Assembly: GCA_964393615.1 (NCBI GenBank) | Contig: CAYMUR010000026.1 | Coordinates: forward strand, 1 to 53,763 | Source of the DNA: CAYMUR01 sp964393615 | GTDB lineage: Bacteria > Planctomycetota > Planctomycetia > Pirellulales > Pirellulaceae | Length of the DNA stretch: 53,763 nucleotides | Reading direction: 5' to 3' | Shown here: positions 1 through 8,184 of the stretch, in pieces | Position numbering within the stretch: the stretch's first letter is position 1 | Layout: each line of letters begins with the position of its first letter | The notes under the pieces: model-generated | The model's database searches: none | What the model saw: the letters and a program-made list of their open reading frames with translations, nothing else | What the model was told of the DNA's origin: nothing | Program-made: the position numbers and the translations under genes

Positions 1-955
1 TGACCCTAAACACTTCCTCCCATTGAAATGCGTCCGGAGAGAAAAATATATGAGCAGAGTCGTCATGAACACCGGGCCCAATCTCATTCGCTGTCGCCAA
101 TAAATATCCACCATCTTCTAATCGCTTGCCGTACCAAACAGGCCCGGGAAACACCTGCGTTCGGCAAAGTTGGTGTGTTTTTCGATCAAACACACAAAGA
201 TAGGACGTTTCCAGCTGGGAATCCATTCCCCACACAATATGCTCCGGCAAGAAAAACGGACAACACGTCCGCCATGACTGGCTGCCATCTCCAAAAGTTC
301 TTATTTCACTAAATTTTTCATCTGTCCTGATGAGAAAGTTTTCGCCTTCAAAATCTCCGCTGCAGATCCAAATCCGCTCTTCATACGGATCCCAATAACA
401 TCCGTGTAAATGCTTGATAGTATTGCCAGGAAATTCATGAACTATCTGCCATGACCGGCCACGATCATAGCTACCATAAACTGGTACGGCGGCACGGCCA
501 CCATTGTTCCCATACTCACCAAAGAAAAGGTTCCCGGCGGGAGTAGTACAAATGGATTGGTGCAAAACGTTCTGACAATGCCTCAGATTCCTTACCATGG
601 TTAAAACGGAAGTAGCATACTCCCAATGATAGATGCAGCCCTGACGAATTATCACAAGCGATTCAAGCACACCGTTGTCAAATACAGGGGTCACGTTGCA
701 TTTATCGACGCGGAATGCTCTTCTCGCTAAACGAAACGGTAGGCAAATTCGCTTCCAACCCAATTGTGGTAATAAACAAGTCCTGCGTTCACCAGCATAG
801 TCCACATGAACTCGATTGGCATGGCTCACCACCATCAACTCGCTGGAACAATAGTGAACGATTTCAACGCTCGGAATCGGTTGCAGCGAAATCTTCATGT
901 GCTTCAATCGACAATAATCTGTCCAAGAGTTGAAGACCTCTTGCAAACAGCTCAT
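1..955 (-). CDS. BNR/Asp-box beta-propeller protein (C-terminus cut by window edge)
   Basis: An open frame runs leftward from an ATG at 955 (protein begins MSCLQEVFNSW) to the window edge with no stop, so about 318 residues are visible and the C-terminus is missing. Around 449-472 it encodes SYDRGRSW, which fits the Asp-box S-x-D-x-G-x-x-W of sialidase-like (BNR) propellers. Text such as LFFGEYGNNGG and HLHGCYWDPYEERIWICSGD is typical of these exo-sialidase-fold proteins. No signal peptide is evident at this start; an internal ATG at 898 is an alternative. It follows the propeller gene at 1108-3057 on the same strand after a 152-base gap. A glycan-binding or glycan-processing role near the polysaccharide genes is inference; catalytic activity is not shown. 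Confidence 0.7.
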   Translation of the reverse strand, partial: MSCLQEVFNSWTDYCRLKHMKISLQPIPSVEIVHYCSSELMVVSHANRVHVDYAGERRTCLLPQLGWKRICLPFRLARRAFRVDKCNVTPVFDNGVLESLVIIRQGCIYHWEYATSVLTMVRNLRHCQNVLHQSICTTPAGNLFFGEYGNNGGRAAVPVYGSYDRGRSWQIVHEFPGNTIKHLHGCYWDPYEERIWICSGDFEGENFLIRTDEKFSEIRTFGDGSQSWRTCCPFFLPEHIVWGMDSQLETSYLCVFDRKTHQLCRTQVFPGPVWYGKRLEDGGYLLATANEIGPGVHDDSAHIFFSPDAFQWEEVFRV

Positions 956-1107
956 TCCACTGATGCAAGAAATCAAAAAAATAACTTAAAGCGGTGGCAT
1001 TATAACGATGGTGATTAACACCTCGCAACACGAATTGCTCACCACAAATATAGACCTCTAACCTCTCCACCATCGCCGGCAGTAAGAACTGACATTCTTT
1101 CCCTGAT

Positions 1108-3057
1108 CTATTGCGAAACCGTGTAACTGTACAAACGCGATCCGCTGCCAAAAAAAATCTGCCCTTGCAAAAAGTCACCTCCTACACGAATCGGTACGGG
1201 GGATTCCGCAACCATTCTCAACTCGAAGGTAACAGGGTCAACCCGTACAACACCTTTAATAAAAAGTATGTAAATCTCATTTTCTGCCGCACGGACAAAC
1301 ACACGTGGTCCTTGTTGCATAACAGTCGACCCAAACCTGGTACCCGTATCGGCCTGGTGAACTATTTTTCTCTGCACCGGATCAAACACAAAAAAACGTC
1401 GATGGTCTACGATTCCCCAAACGCAACCATTAGGCCCAAGACACAAATCGCTATACTCTTGTGCCTGGGGAAAAACCGCCTCATGCCAAACGACGTCCCA
1501 GGATCCTTTCGCGAGCAGATATAACTCGGACTGGGAAACTTTTTTTTGCCCCCCTGTCCCAGGCCGAGTCGTGGTCCCTCCTAAAATTCGACCGTCTGTA
1601 AGCTCTACCAGACTCATGGTCGAATGACCAGGCAGAATATCCCGGTGGTCTAATAAAATCCTGCGATGAGTTTCCCGGTTCCAAAATAGTAGTCCGCCCC
1701 CGGTATAGCCATACCCAGGCGTACCGGCCATCACAACGGTCTGACCATTGTCGATCGCTATTAGGTCATGGGGTCGATCGATAATCGGTTTACAATCTGT
1801 TAAGAAACGCGGATTAGATTCCACCTTGTCTCGACGGGTAAAACTCCACTTTTTCACTGGATTCCATGCCAGTAAAAAACCGCCACTGTATCCACCGACA
1901 TAGAGACGATTCGACTGAGTAAGAACCGTGTTTGACTGGCCAAAGCTTTCCCAGTTCAACCACTCAAAAGTCGCTGGGTCGTAGCAAAAGAAACGCATCG
2001 GAAACATCGTGCCGCCACAAACCGTTTGGTTCGGAGCAACCGCTACGGTCGTCAATGGTGCACCCTGGCCTCCATATTCAAAGGTAACAACCTTTTTACG
2101 CCGCGACCCTGGATCCTGCACCACTAACTTGCGTTCAATAAAGTCACAACTCTCCAATCTTTGCCCATCTGGAAATCTTTTATAAAAAAGGTTTTGACTA
2201 CCTGAGACAATCTTTTTCTTTCGCATCCGTTCATGTTCGCTAATACGAGTTACCTGCCCACGGTACAATGTCAGCCACCGAGACTGAGATGCATCACCAG
2301 GTCTGCCATAAACCTTTCCGTTTACATTTCGATAAAGATAGGGATACCCTTTGCGCCGCCTTCCCTCTCGGATCATCGTTTTGGCCTTCCGTATGCGAGG
2401 ATTAAAAGCGACAATCTGACTGCGCGTCGTGCCAATTCCCACATAGATCCAACCAGTGTCGTCAGCAGCAACATGAGCAGGGTATTGTGACCACTTTTCG
2501 CCGTGAACCGAACCATAGTCGGTTAATTTTTCCGTCGCTGGATTGAATGCAATGAGACCACAACGAGGATAAGTGGCACACCAGATCACACCCTCATCGT
2601 CCTCGGTAAAACTCATCGCCATTGCGGATTCTGTCTTGCCGACAAAGGTAAATTCACGCCGCGCCACATCGAATTCGACGAGATAGCTATTAAAGTGAGT
2701 GTAAAACCTGTTTCGACTCGACAAGAGAGACGCATACGGCGCCGTGTTTTGCGCCGGAAAGGGCATGTCAAATTCTTCACTGCGTCCTGTCAGGGCATCG
2801 ACCATCAAAAGTTCATAACCACCGCGATGGTCCGATAACCAGGCAAGTACATGGTTTCGACGGTGCTCATCGCATGTCGCAACAACACCACGATGTTTGC
2901 TTGCTGACACAACCACTCCATGGTCAAAAAATCCCTGACCAAGGTTTGCCGGCGCAGCGAGTGCTGTTGCCGCTATCAAGAACAGACACGTCAAATACCC
3001 TAACATGTTCCACAGCACGGATCGCAACCGTAGAAATGCGTTACCGCGCACCTCCAT
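1108..3057 (-). CDS. Secreted beta-propeller protein of unknown function
   Basis: The frame is open from 3270, but the first about 70 codons look non-coding. A start at 3057 (MEVRGNAFLRL) puts a signal peptide (LGYLTCLFLIAATALAA) at the N-terminus; an ATG at 3006 is also possible. The mature part of about 610 residues has repeated W/G/Y-rich blades such as VIWCATYPRCGLIAFNPATE, SGGFLLAWNPVKKW and YGYTGGGLLFWNRETHR, the pattern of a seven- or eight-bladed propeller exported to the periplasm or surface. No catalytic motif was recognised. It is divergent from the Wzy-like gene at 3540, with which it may share a regulatory region. A link to the exopolysaccharide is inferred from position only. 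Confidence 0.7.
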   Translation of the reverse strand: MEVRGNAFLRLRSVLWNMLGYLTCLFLIAATALAAPANLGQGFFDHGVVVSASKHRGVVATCDEHRRNHVLAWLSDHRGGYELLMVDALTGRSEEFDMPFPAQNTAPYASLLSSRNRFYTHFNSYLVEFDVARREFTFVGKTESAMAMSFTEDDEGVIWCATYPRCGLIAFNPATEKLTDYGSVHGEKWSQYPAHVAADDTGWIYVGIGTTRSQIVAFNPRIRKAKTMIREGRRRKGYPYLYRNVNGKVYGRPGDASQSRWLTLYRGQVTRISEHERMRKKKIVSGSQNLFYKRFPDGQRLESCDFIERKLVVQDPGSRRKKVVTFEYGGQGAPLTTVAVAPNQTVCGGTMFPMRFFCYDPATFEWLNWESFGQSNTVLTQSNRLYVGGYSGGFLLAWNPVKKWSFTRRDKVESNPRFLTDCKPIIDRPHDLIAIDNGQTVVMAGTPGYGYTGGGLLFWNRETHRRILLDHRDILPGHSTMSLVELTDGRILGGTTTRPGTGGQKKVSQSELYLLAKGSWDVVWHEAVFPQAQEYSDLCLGPNGCVWGIVDHRRFFVFDPVQRKIVHQADTGTRFGSTVMQQGPRVFVRAAENEIYILFIKGVVRVDPVTFELRMVAESPVPIRVGGDFLQGQIFFGSGSRLYSYTVSQ

Positions 3058-3539
3058 CAAAGAGAGCGTTCTACACCGACGGATTACCCATCTTGTTAAT
3101 TTCACGATCAATCCGGGGGGATGCCACCTTTTGTAACAATAGGAATTAGGAATATCGTCATTCTGCGCCATCCTAACACACTTGATACCGGCTCGCCCGT
3201 AAACGATGTAACCATTGCAAAACAATTCTTTTGTCACCAAACCGACTGGTGGTTCTATCCTATTTAGCAACCAGCCATACTTTTACCGCATGCACCACCT
3301 GTTTGTACTCGTTCGTATATCCGGGTAGAAATGATTTTGACGTTCGCAAACATTATTCAAATCCCGTTGGAACCCTGCATTTTTCTTCAATACAACGTAT
3401 ACTTGACTTCAACAGGATACAGGGAACATGGTTTTGGTATCGTGCTTCCCTAGGAAGCACTATGAAATAGCCCCTACGTAAAACGTTTCCCAAACGTTCT
3501 TCGTCATGTAAAGACGAATAGACTGTTGCGGTAGTACAC
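3058..3539. promoter_or_regulatory. Divergent intergenic region, presumed promoters
   Basis: About 480 bases separate the minus-strand propeller gene from the plus-strand polymerase gene, so promoters for both should lie here. I could not read a confident -35/-10 or sigma-54 site, and the short open frames crossing it show no family features. Confidence 0.3.
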
Positions 3540-4889
3540 ATGCAAGACACTCCCTTCTTTCTTGATCTGCCAATCGTAGCGGCAGCTATGATTCTCATCG
3601 AATCGATGATCATGCGGCGCAACTACCGCCTGGCATCTCCATTCACACTGGTCATCGGTGCCTTCGTTTTCCTTTATTTATTTCCGTACATTGGTCACTT
3701 TTACGTCAGCCCACAGTTTATGCTGGCGCGGCTTTCCGAGAAAGATTTTGAAGTGGCGTTCCGCGTGTTGCGTCAGTTCTTTTACACATGGTGTGTTTTC
3801 TCGATACCATTGATGTTTTTCCTGTCGCGAGTTCGGTCAAAACCATTTGTTCCCGTCGACGTGCAGGTAAAAGCTCGTTTTATATGGATCCTTGCGTTTT
3901 TCCTTGTCATTCTGTGCATCTATCTTGGCGTCGGTGTCGGATTTAATCCTGTACAGATGCTGATACGTGCAGTTAGGCCACGTGAATTTCTGCATATTAA
4001 AACTGGACTCGGCCCACTCACACATGGCTACAATGGAATGCGACTCCTGCTTATCACCATAACGGCCGTCCTCTGTATCCGATCAAAACTCACCGTCAAA
4101 TCGGTGAGTTTAGGACTTTTAGTTTTTATCTTAGCCGTGCTGGGTGGCACCAAACAACATTTTATTCAACCCGTTATCGCATTTATCATGATCTGGCAGA
4201 TGATGAAACTCGTTCAATCGAGTCAGATCAAAAAACTGTGGCAGTTGACTTTAGTATCGGGAGCAATTCTCACGTTCTTACTGGTTTCGTTCGTAGCATT
4301 CGCCTCCGATATTAGTGCAAGATGGAATCCCATTCAGGCCGTTTTCCAATACCAACGCGAAGCCTATTATCTACCCTTGGTTGTCGACCGTTGGGACTGG
4401 TCAGCAGACCGTGTTGCGAGTGACTTGACCGTCAGTTTCGTGGCGTTCGTTCCACGAGCCATTTGGCCCAACAAACCTTTTGGTGGCCTATGGGCCCGTC
4501 ACTTCAGGCCGGCGTTTTCACCCAATTCGGTGGCTTATCACACAACTACCATGGGCTGTCTTACCGAAGCCCACATGTTCCTCGGGCAAGCAGGCCCGTT
4601 TGCCTACGGCGCGATTTGGGCGCTACTTTGCTTCTTGGTATACCGGTTCATGTTGAGGCCTTCGTCCTGGCTACGAGTTTTTGTTGTTTCGGTTTTCGGC
4701 TGCTGGAGCTACTTGATGTTCCGGACTGGTTTTACAGGCACCAATCTGGTAATCATGGTTTTATACTTTATTTTTGGCTTGACATTTCTATTCAATCTAC
4801 GAACGTTAAAAACACCTCCTGCCGTGCAGCGCTTTATCAGGTCGCTTTATCCTCGCCCTCAGTCCCCATCCAAACTTCGATCGACCTAA
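3540..4889 (+). CDS. O-antigen/exopolysaccharide polymerase-like membrane protein (Wzy type)
   Basis: This 449-residue protein is almost entirely hydrophobic, with about ten to eleven predicted membrane helices (for example IVAAAMILIESMI, FTLVIGAFVFLYLFPYIG and WILAFFLVILCIYLGVGVGF). A large loop around residues 270-350 contains RAIWPNKPFGGLW. This layout and the RAIWPxKP-like loop are known from oligosaccharide repeat-unit polymerases (Wzy/O-antigen polymerase family), which join lipid-linked repeats at the periplasmic face. Wzy proteins share little sequence, so the call depends on topology and on the adjacent GT4, phosphoglycosyl transferase and Wza/Wzz genes. A flippase (Wzx) is not visible in the window. 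Confidence 0.7.
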   Translation: MQDTPFFLDLPIVAAAMILIESMIMRRNYRLASPFTLVIGAFVFLYLFPYIGHFYVSPQFMLARLSEKDFEVAFRVLRQFFYTWCVFSIPLMFFLSRVRSKPFVPVDVQVKARFIWILAFFLVILCIYLGVGVGFNPVQMLIRAVRPREFLHIKTGLGPLTHGYNGMRLLLITITAVLCIRSKLTVKSVSLGLLVFILAVLGGTKQHFIQPVIAFIMIWQMMKLVQSSQIKKLWQLTLVSGAILTFLLVSFVAFASDISARWNPIQAVFQYQREAYYLPLVVDRWDWSADRVASDLTVSFVAFVPRAIWPNKPFGGLWARHFRPAFSPNSVAYHTTTMGCLTEAHMFLGQAGPFAYGAIWALLCFLVYRFMLRPSSWLRVFVVSVFGCWSYLMFRTGFTGTNLVIMVLYFIFGLTFLFNLRTLKTPPAVQRFIRSLYPRPQSPSKLRST

Positions 4890-5233
4890 CTGATTCCTGG
4901 TAGCATCTGTCAAGGGACCACTACGGCGCAGACCATTGGCGGCGACCACCAACCGCAATGCAGGAAATGCTCTCGCCCTGTAAAGCTACTTCGGCTACGC
5001 TCCAACACGCGTTACGGGATGGCTCCCTGCCCAGGATGACATAAGTATGGTATTGTCTCCCTGAGACAGTCCGAGGCATTTGATTGTGTTCCAATGATTA
5101 CACGACCAAATTATTAGGACGCTCTTTTTCTCCAGTGGAATGTAGAGCACTCACCATGCACCTCTATTCAACCATCCTTGTGCACGTTTAAAATACGACC
5201 TCGCCTGATCAAGGTTTCTCAAAAGCGGAACGA
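4890..5233. other. Intergenic spacer, 344 bases
   Basis: No gene, hairpin terminator or tRNA could be recognised here. It separates the Wzy-like gene from the glycosyltransferase and presumably carries the latter's promoter. Confidence 0.3.
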
Positions 5234-6460
5234 ATGAACATTCTCCTGGTCCATCAAAACTTTGTAGCGCCAACTCATGCTGGTGGAACTCGTCATTTTG
5301 AACTGATGTCATGCTGGGCGCGCGATGGGCACAAAGGAACGATGATTACCGGAACGGTGGATTATCTGACCGGCAAACGTATTGACGGTACCCAAGGCCT
5401 GGTCACCGAACAATGGCTGGAAGACATCCGCATCCTCCGCGCTTACACACTGCCGACGCTGCACACCAGTTTCAACCATCGCATTCTCGCTTTCTGCAGT
5501 TTCATGATTTCCGCCGTCTGGGCAGGATTACGTGCTGGGCCTGTCGACATTGTGATCGGTACCAGCCCTCCGATTTTTCAATTGGTCTCTGCATGGTTGA
5601 TCGCCACACTGAAACGCAAGCCGTTCATACTTGAAATCCGGGACTTGTGGCCAGATTTCGCAATCGACATGGGCGTATTGAAAAATCCTGTATTGATATG
5701 GCTCTCGCGTTGGTTGGAAAATTTCATGTATACACGCGCCAACCATATCGTTGTCAATTCACCCGCCTTTCGGGTACATCTGATTGAGAAAGGCATCCCT
5801 GAATCTCGAATCAGCCTGGTGCCCAACGGTGTTGACCCTGACATGTTCCAGCCAGGTGAAAACGGGGACCAGATTCGTCAAGTCTTAGGCCTGACAGACA
5901 AGTTCATCGTCACCTATGCCGGAGCTTTAGGCGCAGCAAACGATATCAGTACCATCTTGCGGGCAGCTGCCAGGTTGCAAGAAAACAAATCCATTCATTT
6001 TCTACTTGTCGGTGCTGGAAAGGAATCAGAAAATCTACAGGCTGAAGCCGAATCATTACAGTTGACGAACATCACGTTTGCTGGAACATACCCCAAAAAC
6101 CGCATGAGCGCGGTTCTGGCAGCGTCGGATGCTTGCCTTGCCACGTTAAAAGACATTCGCATGTTCCGTACCGTCTATCCCAATAAAGTATTCGACTACA
6201 TGGCCGCCGCCCGTCCCGTCGTATTAGGTATTGGAGGAGTCATTAAGGATGTGGTCGAAGACGCTCAAGCGGGAATTGCAGTCGAACCGGGCAACGATCT
6301 ACAGCTTGCCGAAGCGGTCGTGACACTGGCGGATGCCCCAGAGGCTGCTCGCAAGATGGGAGAACGCGGACGTCATTACGTCGTGGAACACTTTCACCGT
6401 AGTCAGCACGCGCAGAAATTCCTACAAATGCTAAAAGAAACAATGACTCGGAAGCGGTAG
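5234..6460 (+). CDS. Glycosyltransferase family 4 protein (WbuB/WcaI-like)
   Basis: A 408-residue GT-B enzyme. The N-terminal half begins MNILLVHQNF and has the AGGTRHFEL motif near residues 17-25, typical of WbuB-like GT4 enzymes that bind an acceptor on undecaprenyl diphosphate. The C-terminal donor domain starts near VPNGVDPDMFQP (about 196-207), then YAGALGAANDI, and ends with the nucleotide-sugar region DIRMFRTVYPNKVFDYMAAARPVV. GT4 members are retaining transferases at the inner face of the cytoplasmic membrane. The gene precedes the priming transferase at 6538 by about 80 bases, so both probably build the same repeat unit. The donor sugar cannot be told from sequence. Confidence 0.88.
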   Translation: MNILLVHQNFVAPTHAGGTRHFELMSCWARDGHKGTMITGTVDYLTGKRIDGTQGLVTEQWLEDIRILRAYTLPTLHTSFNHRILAFCSFMISAVWAGLRAGPVDIVIGTSPPIFQLVSAWLIATLKRKPFILEIRDLWPDFAIDMGVLKNPVLIWLSRWLENFMYTRANHIVVNSPAFRVHLIEKGIPESRISLVPNGVDPDMFQPGENGDQIRQVLGLTDKFIVTYAGALGAANDISTILRAAARLQENKSIHFLLVGAGKESENLQAEAESLQLTNITFAGTYPKNRMSAVLAASDACLATLKDIRMFRTVYPNKVFDYMAAARPVVLGIGGVIKDVVEDAQAGIAVEPGNDLQLAEAVVTLADAPEAARKMGERGRHYVVEHFHRSQHAQKFLQMLKETMTRKR

Positions 6461-6537
6461 GAAGACGAGTCGGCTCATGAAGTGAAACATGGAAATTCTA
6501 TCCAGTAGTCTTTTGAATTGGCCCCATGGTCACCGGT

Positions 6538-7158
6538 ATGAATCAATTTTTTCGAGAAAATGGAAAACGGGGCTTTGACCTGGTCATCGCAACAACAACA
6601 GCCGTCATCCTATTGCCAGTTATTATTAGCGTCGCGGTCCTGGTACGTTGGCGTTTGGGGAGTCCGGTCTTGTTTAAACAGCCACGAGGTGGTTTGCATG
6701 GGCGGCATTTCACGCTCTTTAAATTTCGCAGCATGACGGATGCGCGGGGAAGTGATGGACAGTTCCTCTCAGACGAAAAACGGCTTACACCAACAGGTCA
6801 AATGATCCGCAAATGGAGCTTGGACGAATTGCCCCAACTTTGGAATGTGATCATTGGAGACATGAGCCTGGTAGGACCTCGTCCGTTGTATACTTCTTAC
6901 CTGGAAAGATACAGCACAGAGCAGTCTCGACGGCACGAAACACGACCTGGCATCACAGGTTGGGCACAGATAAATGGCAGAAATGCAATCTCGTGGGAAG
7001 AAAGATTTCGGTTGGATGTCTGGTACGTCGATCACCGGAGCCTCTGGCTTGACCTGAAAATATTAGCACTGACAGCTCTCCGCGTGCTACTGAGACGGGG
7101 AATCTCTGCCGAAGGACATGCCACAATGACTGAATTTACAGGTACAAAATCTTCTTAG
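6538..7158 (+). CDS. Undecaprenyl-phosphate sugar phosphotransferase (bacterial sugar transferase)
   Basis: A short (about 206 residues) phosphoglycosyl transferase of the PglC/WcaJ C-terminal type, which attaches the first sugar phosphate to undecaprenyl phosphate. Visible hallmarks are the N-terminal KRGFDLVIATTTAVILLPVI re-entrant helix, PVLFKQPRGGLHGRHFTLFKFRSM, the DELPQLWNVIIGDMSLVGPRP block and the RPGITGWAQINGRN block. The size matches the minimal monotopic form, without the long N-terminal domain of WbaP/WcaJ. ATG at 6538 (MNQFFREN) is chosen over ATG at 6526, which would add only MVTG; neither has a clear ribosome site. Confidence 0.92.
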   Translation: MNQFFRENGKRGFDLVIATTTAVILLPVIISVAVLVRWRLGSPVLFKQPRGGLHGRHFTLFKFRSMTDARGSDGQFLSDEKRLTPTGQMIRKWSLDELPQLWNVIIGDMSLVGPRPLYTSYLERYSTEQSRRHETRPGITGWAQINGRNAISWEERFRLDVWYVDHRSLWLDLKILALTALRVLLRRGISAEGHATMTEFTGTKSS

Positions 7159-7340
7159 CTCGCTCCACAGACACACCGTTTGTTTTCAGAAAACAGCGAC
7201 TCAGTCCAACAAGACAAATCGTGTGGTTTCGGCAATTCCCAAATGCAATGTTTCACAATTTTCTGTTTTTTCCAAGGGGTAACTTGCGTCTTCATCGCAA
7301 CCGGGAGCATGAAGAAAAAGAACTCGTCGCCAAAAGTCAA

Positions 7341-7808
7341 TCACTTACCATTTTTGCTGCGGATCTGACGTTTTTGCTGAAAAAACGTTGTCAACATTTC
7401 GCCACACGGTTGGTGGAGGATGCCGGATACAACCTGTGTCTCATGGTTGAGCCGTTCGTCTTGCAACACCTGGTAAAGTGAGTGAACCGCACCTGCTTTG
7501 GAATCAGCAGCGCCATACACTAACAAGGGAATCCTCGCATTTAATATGGCACCTGCACACATAAGACATGGTTCCAGGGTTACATAAATAATACAATCCG
7601 TAAGATGCCAACTGCCACAAACCTCACCGGCTTGGGTAATGGCGATCATCTCGGCGTGCGCTGTGGGATCACGCAGTTGTTCACGTTGGTTGTGGGCCGC
7701 AGCGATCACCTTGTCGTGCTTCACAATCACCGCTCCTACTGGCACTTCATCCAGATCAGCGGCTTGTTGTGCCTGGGCTAATGCCATCCGCATGTAAGAC
7801 TCGTGCAT
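7341..7808 (-). CDS. tadA: tRNA-specific adenosine deaminase TadA
   Basis: A 155-residue cytidine-deaminase-fold enzyme that converts wobble A34 to inosine in tRNA-Arg(ACG). Zinc and catalytic motifs are present: HAE at about residues 51-53 and PCLMC at about 80-84. The start MHESYMRMAL at 7808 gives the normal family length. The frame stays open upstream to an ATG at 7952 preceded by GGAGG, which would add 48 residues with no TadA similarity. It sits alone between the phosphoglycosyl transferase and carbamoyltransferase genes, so a housekeeping gene interrupts the polysaccharide region. Confidence 0.93.
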   Translation of the reverse strand: MHESYMRMALAQAQQAADLDEVPVGAVIVKHDKVIAAAHNQREQLRDPTAHAEMIAITQAGEVCGSWHLTDCIIYVTLEPCLMCAGAILNARIPLLVYGAADSKAGAVHSLYQVLQDERLNHETQVVSGILHQPCGEMLTTFFQQKRQIRSKNGK

Positions 7809-8184
7809 GGTTCTTACCGTCCTGTAGAAAAGGCGTCCTGCCTGACACCGCTGAAGCTCCGAGCGCAGCACGCCAACAAGACCTGTCACCGTTATAATCC
7901 AGCCATTCGTTTCAAACACCCCGGCATGCAAATTTGCTACCATCTGCTTCATAAACCTCCATGCAAACGCTCCTTTAGCTACCAGAGATCAAAACACGCT
8001 CGCTTGTTCCACCAGGTTTCATGAGTGCACCCCGTTTTAACTGTTATCTCCCGGTTTACACTGACGTTGCTGGCAGGTGAATTTTACCGCATGCCCTGGG
8101 AATCCATCTCCAAATTCATGACGAACACCTCAAAAACACGTATATTTATAGAGTGTTCATTGTATTCCGTAGACAGCCCCACCT

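Noticed and set aside
28..312. Plus-strand 94-codon frame at the left edge
   Set aside because: The minus strand has a continuous frame from 955 to the edge with an Asp-box motif; the plus frame is its shadow.
7809..8184. Possible SRP RNA (ffs), often near tadA in bacteria
   Set aside because: The conserved SRP core (GGAAGGAAGCAG-type loop) is absent on both strands.
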